Source: Chitinophagaceae bacterium
Lineage (GTDB): Bacteria; Bacteroidota; Bacteroidia; Chitinophagales; Chitinophagaceae
Direction: 5' to 3'
Assembly (NCBI GenBank): GCA_947481355.1
Contig: CANKGM010000133.1
Span: 1-5,916 of the forward strand
DNA length: 5,916 nucleotides
The notes beneath the pieces are model-generated. The model was not told the origin of the DNA. It did not search any database and was given only the letters and a program-made list of their open reading frames with translations. Both the position numbers and the translations under genes were made by a program. Below, piece after piece: positions 1-5,916 of this stretch. How positions within the stretch are numbered: the stretch's first letter is position 1; each line of letters begins with the position of its first letter.

Positions 1-439
1 CATTCACTGCATCGGCAATTTGTTTAGTGCACCAATCTAAGTATACTAAATCAGCACCGGTTTTTCCATTCTCATCAGGAAATGCATAAGCGTCCGGAGC
101 ACTATGTGTATGCGTTGCACCAATCAATATATTCTCTGGAGGAATTCCTTTAATTAATGCACGAGAGCGATCTCCTAGAACAGATGACCAACCTAAATTA
201 TCAATGTTAACAATTGCAATACGCGTTGACCCTTTTTCCAACACCACTGCACGAGCATATAATTCCCCTTTTTTTTCTTTCGATGGACGAGGAACACCTA
301 CACCACCAGAAACAGGGAGAAGTGGATCCGGGGTAATGATCCGGCTTGCAGCACCAGCCCTAAACAATTGTGCATGAGTAGTTGAAACTACCAATAAAAA
401 AGAAATGAAAACAACTATTTTATTGAAGGCAACTTTCAT
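1..439 (-). CDS. Neutral/alkaline ceramidase-like secreted hydrolase, N-terminal part (runs off the left edge)
   Basis: The visible 146 residues match the start of the neutral/alkaline non-lysosomal ceramidase family, zinc amidases that split ceramide into sphingosine and fatty acid. Residues 1-23 form a signal peptide (hydrophobic IVVFISFLLVV, cleavage THA|Q). Family landmarks follow: RAGAASRIITPD at 27-38, GELYARAVVLEKG at 58-70, then IAIVNID and THTHSAPD at 109-116. The THTHS segment supplies a zinc-binding His in characterised neutral ceramidases. True ceramidases usually read THTHSGPGG, so the APD variant points to a bacterial side branch whose substrate may differ. The nucleophile Ser region and the other metal ligands lie beyond the edge. 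The ATG at 439 is chosen because it directly precedes the signal peptide. No Shine-Dalgarno sequence is seen. The gene starts 17 bp after the sialidase-like gene, so it is probably the third gene of the same transcript. The family is fairly sure, the substrate is not. Confidence 0.85.
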   Translation of the reverse strand, partial: MKVAFNKIVVFISFLLVVSTTHAQLFRAGAASRIITPDPLLPVSGGVGVPRPSKEKKGELYARAVVLEKGSTRIAIVNIDNLGWSSVLGDRSRALIKGIPPENILIGATHTHSAPDAYAFPDENGKTGADLVYLDWCTKQIADAVN

Positions 440-456
440 ATGTTGTGATTTAAATA

Positions 457-1662
457 TTATTTTTTAACAATGCCAATTTCATTGGGGTTAATCGCCACAT
501 ATTTTATGGCCTCGCCTTTGTTCGTGAATTGATGAGAGTAGGTGATATGAATCATTCCATCAGCAGATTGAATAAGCGATGGATATGAAAAGCGCCCTTG
601 ATCTGGAAGTTCATTTTCTAAAGTTGATTTCCATGGCCATGTTTTGCCTTCATCGGACGATATATATAAACTCAATCTATGGCGACCTTTATCCTGATCA
701 TTACTTAAATAAGCCCATCTGCCATCCTTCAAAACGAGCAACTCTACACTGCTTCCTGCATTAGGTATATCAGTCTTTATAGCAGCAGACCAGGTCATAC
801 CCAAATCACTTGACTCGCTGATTTGCAACCTGCCAGGATCATCACCATTGTCACGCATATACGCTGAAATAGTTCCGTTCCTCTTTTGAACTAGAGCAGG
901 CTGAACGCCTCCTCTACTAATTATTGGCAAACTTGGATGCCAACTTGCTCCATCATCATCAGAGATAGCAATCATTGAAAAGTTAAACCCATCAGAATAA
1001 AGAGGCAATAAAATTTTGCCATTATTTAATACCAATGGCTTGATGCGTGTCATCCATCCAATTGAGCGCTTTATAACATCATGACTAGCTTCTAAAATCA
1101 TCTTATCATAGCTATGTGCAAACTCTGACCAACCTGCACCAGTTTTTGGAAGTTCTTTAAATTTTAACTCCGCTTCGGTCGCAAATTTATCATCTGGCTT
1201 CAGTAAAATATTATCCTGCCAATCCCATATTGGGGATCCACTTTGAAGATAATTATCGGATGTCCTATACTTTAAAATTGAATAGTCCCATCTATTGGCT
1301 TGAACAGCAATCCATACCAGAAATAATTTTCCTTTGTTATTAAAAAATAAAACGGGGTTACAATCCGGGAGATCGGGTGTGTCAGCCATCAGGAATGGTT
1401 CGGACCATTTTTTAGACCCTTTAACCAATCGAGCACCCATTATTTTCACATCGTCTGCAGTACGTTCTCCGCTACCCTGAAACCATGCAGCGAGCATATC
1501 GCCATTGGAAAGACAAACTATACTGCTTCCATGCACATGCTTTTCTTGTGGTTGAAAAATCAATGTCTCAAAAACTCTTGGAGTTGTTACATATGCTGCC
1601 TGTTCAACTGAATAGAAGTGAAGAATGGATGAACAAAATAAAAATAATAATCCCTTTTTCAT
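457..1662 (-). CDS. Secreted sialidase-fold (BNR/Asp-box) protein, predicted neuraminidase type
   Basis: This 401-residue protein is a six-bladed-propeller sialidase relative of the 'predicted neuraminidase' type (BNR_2, COG4692-like). Residues 1-22 look like a signal peptide. Three clear Asp boxes (SxDxGxxW) lie at 234-241 (SDDDGASW), 284-291 (SSDLGMTW) and 335-342 (SSDEGKTW). Other landmarks of the group are HGSSIVCLSNGDMLAAWFQG (44-63), NPVLF (102-106), RIKPLVLNNGKILLP (206-220), QPALV plus AYMR (254-270), NAGSSVELL (301-309), and RFSYPSLIQ with IHITY (357-375). Candidate substrate-binding residues include R67, R206, R270, R329 and Y375. The classic GH33 'RIP' segment with its first catalytic Arg is absent and replaced by HGSS. 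Residues 130-205 form a segment longer than I expect for this group. Release of sialic acid is therefore possible but unproven; another uronate or glycoside substrate is as likely. It lies 32 bp after the two-domain gene and 17 bp before the ceramidase-like gene, on the same strand. Confidence 0.85.
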   Translation of the reverse strand: MKKGLLFLFCSSILHFYSVEQAAYVTTPRVFETLIFQPQEKHVHGSSIVCLSNGDMLAAWFQGSGERTADDVKIMGARLVKGSKKWSEPFLMADTPDLPDCNPVLFFNNKGKLFLVWIAVQANRWDYSILKYRTSDNYLQSGSPIWDWQDNILLKPDDKFATEAELKFKELPKTGAGWSEFAHSYDKMILEASHDVIKRSIGWMTRIKPLVLNNGKILLPLYSDGFNFSMIAISDDDGASWHPSLPIISRGGVQPALVQKRNGTISAYMRDNGDDPGRLQISESSDLGMTWSAAIKTDIPNAGSSVELLVLKDGRWAYLSNDQDKGRHRLSLYISSDEGKTWPWKSTLENELPDQGRFSYPSLIQSADGMIHITYSHQFTNKGEAIKYVAINPNEIGIVKK

Positions 1663-1694
1663 GATGGTAAGTAATAGATATTAAAAATAAACAA

Positions 1695-3932
1695 TCATTT
1701 CATTGGTTGAGGTGCACTAATGACTTGAAGGTATCGTCCAATCCAATAAGGAAGAAGCCAGATATCGCCTGAGCTAAATTCTTCAGAACCAAGATCACCC
1801 CCATCTAATTTAAATCGATTGGCATTATGACGTTGAATATGCAATTCACTTGGGGGCAATACCTCTTTAGTAGTTTGCCTTCTGAAATTTGCAGGAATAG
1901 GTTCAATATCATTTCGATGGCTATTTACCATTCGCCAACTAATCATATCCAAGGGATATTTTTGTAAATACCAAATAGCTTCTTTAAGATCAAAATTAGG
2001 CACGCCGGTTAAGGACGTAAAAATATTCCAAGCTCCTTCCTTTTCAGGGCGTTCAATCTCCCAATGATCAAGAATCGATTCTTTAAACTTCTTTTTAAGT
2101 GTATCATTTAATGCATAGCGATATAATCCCCAATAGCCTAAAAAATACATCTCATCATCAGAATGATTCCAGTAACTGGAAAGTATTTTACTCAAACTAT
2201 CTGATTGCTCGGGTGCTCTATTGATAGTGCTCATCGGCCGCATAAGATTCTCTAAATAGCCATGTTTATTTAATAACTCAAGCGCTTTTTCTTTGTATAT
2301 TTTTTTACCTGTAAAACGATATGCTGTTTGAAGCATCGCAGTTATGTTAGATGCAGTAATTTTTCGATCTCCTACTTGAAGTGGAAAAGCATTTACATAT
2401 TCTGGACTCCATCGCCCCCATAATGTAGGTTGTCCATGCCAATCAATCATATACATACCATGCTCTACAATATGTTGCATCAAGGTATCGATCAATATAA
2501 TGGCACGTTTTTTCAAGTCAGCATCATCTACCAATTCAGCAATAGCGCCAAAAGCAAAAATATGTCCAATGGCTTCATCGCTACTTGTTGTTGACTTCCA
2601 GTCCCAATCAATTTCTGGAGCCTTACGCCAAGGAGTATCTCCTTTATTATATCCTGTACGTTCGAAAGAACGAGATGGGAATCCTGGAATTTGATTGATG
2701 CTATACAACCGCTCCATGGCTTCAAAAGATTCACGACAGTTTTGAAGGGCTTCTTTTGAACGCGTAACAGCATATCGAAATGCTTCTGCCCCTAAGTACA
2801 TGGAAGTCCATAACCCATCATTATCTGAATTTTCAAAAAAACCGGTAGACAAATCACCAGGCTTCATGCCAACTAATGTAGCACTGAAGCCATTTCGGAT
2901 ATGCCTTTCGCGAACTTGCTTCTCGTAAAACATGGCCTTGTCATGTAGCGTCATACTACTTAAGAAAAGTTCAGTCAAGCCTCCTTTAGTAAGGATTAAT
3001 ATTGAATGGTCATTTCCTTTTTCAATTGATACGACTTGATTGGAAGGCAGCCAACGTTTTGAAGCATAATAATCATACTTACCCTCAGCATTCAGTTTGA
3101 AAGCGCCTTCTGTTGTTCCAAACCAAACTTGATTTTCAATTTCATTGATTACAGAAATAGAATTGCTTGGCAGCCTTCGATAGAAGTCCCCTTTTTGCTT
3201 TTTTGTATTGGCATCCAAAATCATGTATCCGTTAGAAGTTCCCACCAACAATTCACTATTCTTGCGAGCCAATGCAAAACATGTAAAATTATTGCCTTCT
3301 GATACTATCTGAATTGCCTTATCCTTCGGATTAAAAAGAACAATCTGCTTTGAAGACAACAACCAGTATTGATTTTGGACTTGATCATATTTTATATCCA
3401 ATATGCTATCAGAAAAATCAGCTTTCCAGGCAATAATAGAATCCTTGATGTATTGAACATTAATACCATCAGTAATTAGAAAGCCAAAATTATTGTCTCC
3501 AGAAATTATCTTCACTTTAGGAATAGAATGCTTTGCATACAATTTACCCGCCCATGCATTACTCAATACGGCTTTATCATCTGCATAAACAAATTGATCC
3601 TTATACAATCCGAAAGCATTTATATTTTTATCCCTCATCGGACGAGAAGAGAGATCTAAAGCAAGTTTTCCTGGAAACAAAAATTGTCCACCACGAGGCC
3701 TAAGTAGTCCAGAAGAAGAAAGGACTTGAACGATACCATTGCGATCACAAAAAGCATTTCTTAACATTACGGTTGCCGGTAAATTTTGCAGATCTAATTC
3801 ATACTTTACACTGAACTCTTGAACAAATGGAACATCTTTATATGTAGACTGCCCTTGTACTAAAATTTGAAAACTTAAGATTAGTCCAAAAAACAAAAAT
3901 CGTCTTCTCAAACACCTTCTACCTTTAGTCAT
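1695..3932 (-). CDS. Secreted two-part protein: beta-propeller-like N-terminus plus six-hairpin glycosidase-like C-terminus
   Basis: I do not recognise a characterised family for this 745-residue protein. An Arg-rich n-region and hydrophobic core (1-27, FLFFGLILSFQILVQG) form an export signal. Residues 40-325 contain beta-rich repeats resembling two-component-regulator propeller blades: ELLVGTSNGYMILD (227-240), NQVWFGTTEGAFKLN (267-281) and SILILTKGGLTEL (309-321). From 345 the character changes to long amphipathic helices with motifs typical of (alpha/alpha)6 carbohydrate enzymes: NSDNDGLWTSMY (368-379), STTSSDEAIGHIFAF (447-461), DWHGQPTLWGRWSP (497-510), NHSDDEMYFLGYWGLYRY (589-606), SWRMVNSHR (665-673) and LPYWIGRYL (727-735). 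Acidic candidates for catalysis or metal binding are D369, D371, D452, E453, D497 and D592-E594, with many aromatic residues for sugar stacking. No transmembrane helix, histidine kinase or DNA-binding domain follows the propeller, so it is not a hybrid two-component sensor. It is probably the first gene of the leftward operon. A secreted glycoside hydrolase or lyase is my inference; coding status is secure. Confidence 0.8.
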   Translation of the reverse strand: MTKGRRCLRRRFLFFGLILSFQILVQGQSTYKDVPFVQEFSVKYELDLQNLPATVMLRNAFCDRNGIVQVLSSSGLLRPRGGQFLFPGKLALDLSSRPMRDKNINAFGLYKDQFVYADDKAVLSNAWAGKLYAKHSIPKVKIISGDNNFGFLITDGINVQYIKDSIIAWKADFSDSILDIKYDQVQNQYWLLSSKQIVLFNPKDKAIQIVSEGNNFTCFALARKNSELLVGTSNGYMILDANTKKQKGDFYRRLPSNSISVINEIENQVWFGTTEGAFKLNAEGKYDYYASKRWLPSNQVVSIEKGNDHSILILTKGGLTELFLSSMTLHDKAMFYEKQVRERHIRNGFSATLVGMKPGDLSTGFFENSDNDGLWTSMYLGAEAFRYAVTRSKEALQNCRESFEAMERLYSINQIPGFPSRSFERTGYNKGDTPWRKAPEIDWDWKSTTSSDEAIGHIFAFGAIAELVDDADLKKRAIILIDTLMQHIVEHGMYMIDWHGQPTLWGRWSPEYVNAFPLQVGDRKITASNITAMLQTAYRFTGKKIYKEKALELLNKHGYLENLMRPMSTINRAPEQSDSLSKILSSYWNHSDDEMYFLGYWGLYRYALNDTLKKKFKESILDHWEIERPEKEGAWNIFTSLTGVPNFDLKEAIWYLQKYPLDMISWRMVNSHRNDIEPIPANFRRQTTKEVLPPSELHIQRHNANRFKLDGGDLGSEEFSSGDIWLLPYWIGRYLQVISAPQPMK

Positions 3933-3990
3933 ACGTTGAATTAAAATTTAATAATTATGCTTAAAAATGAAATGATCTATTTCGCTGAAG

Positions 3991-4009
3991 TTATCATTTT
4001 AAGTGATAA
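3991..4009. promoter_or_regulatory. 19-bp near-perfect palindrome, candidate operator of the leftward operon
   Basis: TTATCATTTTAAGTGATAA pairs at eight of nine positions around a central T at 4000; the one mismatch (3997/4003) is T opposite G. It ends 59 bp upstream of the start codon at 3932, where an operator near the transcription start would be expected. A weak promoter-like pair on the minus strand, TTTGAAC (4023 to 4017) and TAAAAT (4001 to 3996), overlaps it, but its spacing is not ideal. Binding by a dimeric regulator is inferred from symmetry and position only; no regulator gene is in the window. Confidence 0.4.
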
Positions 4010-4176
4010 ATAATTTGTTCAAACCGTTATGTTTTACTCCCATTTTTCAACATAATTCAATGTAATACGTGAATAAAAAAAGTGAGTACCCTAAAAAGCA
4101 CATTTTACATAAAGAACCAAGTAAAAAAAGGCTATAATAAATTGGTTTTCATTCATTTGCTTTCAAATCCAATATT

Positions 4177-4195
4177 ATATGTACGGGATACATAT
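4177..4195. promoter_or_regulatory. Perfect 7-bp inverted repeat with 5-nt spacer (dyad site or small hairpin)
   Basis: The sequence ATATGTA, then CGGGA, then TACATAT forms a perfect dyad. The GC-rich spacer stands out in an AT-rich region. It lies about 190 bp before the hexosaminidase start and 245 bp before the leftward operon start, so it could serve either side. It is not followed by a T-run on either strand that would make it a normal intrinsic terminator. A regulator-binding site is the likelier reading, but this rests on symmetry alone. Confidence 0.3.
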
Positions 4196-4268
4196 TACAA
4201 TAAAATGAATAATACATTTTGCAAGTCCAGGAAATGAATACATCAAAAAACAAGTATACTTTAAAGCC

Positions 4269-4304
4269 TTTTGATTAAGCACAAAATCATTAGCATATAA
4301 TTTG
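4269..4304 (+). promoter_or_regulatory. Candidate promoter of the hexosaminidase gene
   Basis: TTTTG at 4269-4273 is followed after 22 nt by TATAATTTG at 4296-4304. This resembles the Bacteroidota pair (TTTG near -33, TAnnTTTG near -7), though the downstream element has one base too many between TA and TTTG. Read as a sigma-70 pattern it is TTGATT, 19 nt, TATAAT. The TATAAT lies in a short inverted repeat, TAGCA (4291-4295) and TGCTA (4303-4307), which may be an overlapping operator. The implied 5' leader would be about 75 nt. Confidence 0.35.
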
Positions 4305-4338
4305 CTATCTTAAGCATATTAAAATGAATTAAGAACAG

Positions 4339-4370
4339 ATTTCAGTAAAGCTGTTTTATTAAACTGAAAT
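4339..4370 (+). promoter_or_regulatory. Inverted repeat in the probable leader of the hexosaminidase gene
   Basis: ATTTCAGT at 4339-4346 is repeated exactly in inverted form as ACTGAAAT at 4363-4370, with a 16-nt spacer. It ends 16 bp before the ATG at 4387, next to the ribosome landing zone. In RNA it could form a weak eight-pair stem with a large loop; in DNA it could bind a dimer with widely spaced half-sites. There is no Shine-Dalgarno sequence here for it to mask, so I cannot say which, if either, applies. Confidence 0.3.
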
Positions 4371-4386
4371 GTAAAGCCATAGTCTC

Positions 4387-5916
4387 ATGTACATGAAATA
4401 CCCATTACTATACTTGTTTTTGTTTATAGTTAGCTTTCATTCATATGCGCAACATATAAATGTAATGCCGATGCCTTCGTCAATTCAAATGACGAAAGAA
4501 CAATTCAGATTAAACCAGCAATTTTCAATTTCTATAGATGGTGTAACTGACCCAAGGCTCTATAAAGAGGCAGGTCGTTTTACACAGCGACTTGCAGAAC
4601 GAACTGGGTTGTTTTTTAAAACCTGGATAATCAATGCTGAAAATAATCTTCCAACTGCATCCCTCATGATACACTCAGATAAAAAAGGAGTGGTACAGCT
4701 TGAAATGGAAGAGTCATATGATATTCATGTTGACAGCAAGGGTATTCACATTAATGCAGTGAGTGATATTGGTGCAATAAGAGCTTTAGAAACCTTACTT
4801 CAGCTAATAGAATCTGACAAAGATGGCTTTTACATCCCTGGTACAATCATTGAGGATAAACCCAGATTTGCATGGAGAGGATTATTGATTTCACAGCCCT
4901 ATCATTTTATGCCAATGGAGGTAATTAAGCGTACGCTAGATGCCATGGCAGTGGTTAAGATGAATGTTTTGCATTTATACATCAGCGATGATCAGGCATA
5001 TACAATCGAATCTAAGGTTTTCCCAAGGCTTCATGAATTGGTTTCAAATGGCCAATATTTTACACATGAACAAGTAAGAGAAATAATTGCCTATGCTGAT
5101 CAACGAGGTATACGGGTTGTTCCTGAAATTGACTTACCAGGTCACTCTACTGCAATCATAACCGCGTTTCCAGAATTAGCTTCCATAAAAAGAGCCTATA
5201 CACTACAAGATCATTGGGGTGTTTTTGATCCAACCATTGACCCCACTAAAGAGAGTACCTATGCCTTTTTGGATACTTTGTTGACTGAAGTGGCGTCATT
5301 ATTTCCTGACCACTATTTTCATGTTGGTGGTGATGAAAATACAGGAAATGATTGGGCAAAGAATGACACAATACAAGCGTTCATGAAAGCGAATGGGCTC
5401 TCATCAACCGTAGCGCTCCAGAATTATTTCAATAGACAGGTCCAAAAAATATTGAATCGTTCAAAAAAAATCACTGTGGGTTGGGACGAAATATTAATGA
5501 AGAAAATGGATGATAGCCTTGCTAAATCCTATTTCGAAAAAGGAGAATTCAATCAATTGATTGAACAAGATGTACCCAAAGATATTGTGGTTCAGTCTTG
5601 GCGAGGTATGGAGGCATTACTTTCCTCAGCCAAAAATGGATACAAGAGTATTTTATCTAAGGGATATTATATCGATTTAATGCAACCTACTTCGTATCAC
5701 TATTTAAATGATCCAATACCCTATCTCAACACGGAAATTGTACCAGATAGTGAAGCAGATTTAAATCGTTTTGAATCTGAAATAATAAAAAAGATAGAAA
5801 AGGGAGAAAAAATTATCACTGCAGAAGAGGAAAAACTAATTATTGGAGGGGAAGCCACCATGTGGACAGAGCATGCTTCAAGCGAAACAATCGATTCACG
5901 AATATGGCCGAGAACA
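4387..5916 (+). CDS. GH20 beta-N-acetylhexosaminidase, C-terminus cut by the window edge
   Basis: This secreted glycoside hydrolase family 20 enzyme removes terminal beta-linked GlcNAc or GalNAc by substrate-assisted catalysis. From the ATG at 4387, residues 1-21 are a signal peptide (LLYLFLFIVSF, cleavage SYA|Q). A second ATG at 4393 would give a more usual MK start; an in-frame TAA at 4372 rules out earlier ones. Residues 23-155 fit the GH20 N-terminal domain and 159-510 the catalytic barrel. Visible active-site elements are WRG (163-165, substrate Arg), SDD (200-202), EIDLPGHS with H253, HVGGDE with the catalytic pair D316-E317, GWDE (365-368), SWRG (404-407), Y428, and GGEATMW plus RIWPR near the end. 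Unusually, the LLID..RHF motif reads LLISQPYHF, so Ser169 and Tyr172 replace a normally conserved Asp and Arg. A charged helix-like insert (about 454-478) precedes the last core motif. Family members usually run to 600-750 residues, so a C-terminal part is missing. Confidence 0.95.
   Translation, partial: MYMKYPLLYLFLFIVSFHSYAQHINVMPMPSSIQMTKEQFRLNQQFSISIDGVTDPRLYKEAGRFTQRLAERTGLFFKTWIINAENNLPTASLMIHSDKKGVVQLEMEESYDIHVDSKGIHINAVSDIGAIRALETLLQLIESDKDGFYIPGTIIEDKPRFAWRGLLISQPYHFMPMEVIKRTLDAMAVVKMNVLHLYISDDQAYTIESKVFPRLHELVSNGQYFTHEQVREIIAYADQRGIRVVPEIDLPGHSTAIITAFPELASIKRAYTLQDHWGVFDPTIDPTKESTYAFLDTLLTEVASLFPDHYFHVGGDENTGNDWAKNDTIQAFMKANGLSSTVALQNYFNRQVQKILNRSKKITVGWDEILMKKMDDSLAKSYFEKGEFNQLIEQDVPKDIVVQSWRGMEALLSSAKNGYKSILSKGYYIDLMQPTSYHYLNDPIPYLNTEIVPDSEADLNRFESEIIKKIEKGEKIITAEEEKLIIGGEATMWTEHASSETIDSRIWPRT

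Larger units (their letters stand above)
3933..4386. other. Divergent intergenic region without a credible gene
   Basis: This very AT-rich stretch separates the leftward operon from the rightward hexosaminidase gene and must hold both promoters. The open frames I read in it close within about 15 codons (for example from the ATGs at 3972 and 4030), so I call no gene. No tRNA-like or strong terminator-like structure was seen. It does contain inverted repeats at 3991-4009, 4177-4195 and 4339-4370, a perfect 10-bp palindrome at 4252-4261, and a sigma-factor-like element at 4269-4304, listed separately. The heptamer TTAAGCA occurs at 4275-4281 and 4310-4316, and in reverse orientation at 3958-3964. 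Its length, generous beside the 17 and 32 bp gaps in the operon, suggests a shared control region. Confidence 0.75.

Noticed and set aside
579..764. Plus-strand open frame of 61 codons
   Set aside because: It lies wholly inside the sialidase-like gene on the opposite strand, shows no recognisable domain and has no promoter or ribosome site; it is an antisense shadow.
2500..2694. Plus-strand open frame of 64 codons
   Set aside because: It lies antisense to the conserved helical domain of the 745-residue protein and has low-complexity content with no family resemblance.
2528..2773. Minus-strand open frame of 81 codons in another frame
   Set aside because: It overlaps the well-supported 745-residue gene on the same strand in a different frame; no export signal, domain or start context supports it.
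1695..2900. The possibility that the 745-residue gene is two genes or a frameshifted pair
   Set aside because: One uninterrupted frame runs through the junction at residues 325-345, and both halves show family-like motifs in that frame, so a true fusion is the simpler reading.
3227..3975. Hybrid two-component sensor (propeller plus kinase)
   Set aside because: The propeller blades suggested it, but no transmembrane helix, HisKA/HATPase, receiver or AraC domain follows.
4141..4173. Imperfect inverted repeat ATTGGtTTT / AAAtCCAAT
   Set aside because: It has a mismatch, a 15-nt spacer and no clear position relative to a promoter; too weak to list as a feature.
4203..4240. Direct repeat AAATGAATA at 4203-4211 and 4232-4240
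   Set aside because: It is a nine-base AT-rich word in an AT-rich region with two copies only; likely chance.
4252..4261. Perfect 10-bp palindrome AAGTATACTT
   Set aside because: It is short and AT-rich, and such palindromes are frequent at this composition; mentioned in the intergenic entry but not called as a site.
1..5916. Insertion sequence, CRISPR array, tRNA or rRNA, toxin-antitoxin or phage defence system
   Set aside because: I saw no terminal inverted repeats, transposase motifs, spaced repeats, RNA gene structure or small paired genes anywhere in the window.

Overview
The window most resembles a piece of a Bacteroidota chromosome (Chitinophagia, Sphingobacteriia or Cytophagia-like; the sequence does not let me choose). 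The evidence is strongly AT-rich DNA, no purine-rich Shine-Dalgarno sequence before any of the four start codons, and export signals that end just before Gln (HA|Q, YA|Q), which is common in that phylum. All four genes encode proteins with N-terminal export signals, so the locus works in the periplasm or outside the cell.

Layout. Three genes run leftward on the minus strand as one tight unit. The first is a 745-residue protein that joins a beta-propeller-like N-terminal half to a helical, probable six-hairpin (alpha/alpha) glycosidase-like C-terminal half (3932 to 1695). The second is a 401-residue sialidase-fold protein with three Asp boxes, 32 bp downstream (1662 to 457). The third is the N-terminal 146 residues of a neutral-ceramidase-like hydrolase, 17 bp further on (439 to the window edge). 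Neither gap holds a terminator or an evident promoter. On the plus strand, from 4387 to the right edge, lies most of a GH20 beta-N-acetylhexosaminidase with a nearly complete catalytic residue set. The 454-bp divergent intergenic region (3933-4386) has no credible gene but carries three separate inverted repeats and a promoter-like sequence.

How the genes may work together. Hexosaminidase, sialidase-like protein, glycosidase-like protein and ceramidase-like protein together suggest stepwise dismantling of a glycoconjugate. The most exciting reading is a glycosphingolipid: the glycosidases would strip the headgroup and the last enzyme would cleave the ceramide amide. This is inference. The sialidase-like protein belongs to a lineage whose activity is not fixed, and the ceramidase nucleophile lies outside the window. 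No SusC/SusD pair, transporter or regulator is visible. The least explained gene is the 745-residue two-part protein, which may be an undescribed secreted enzyme.
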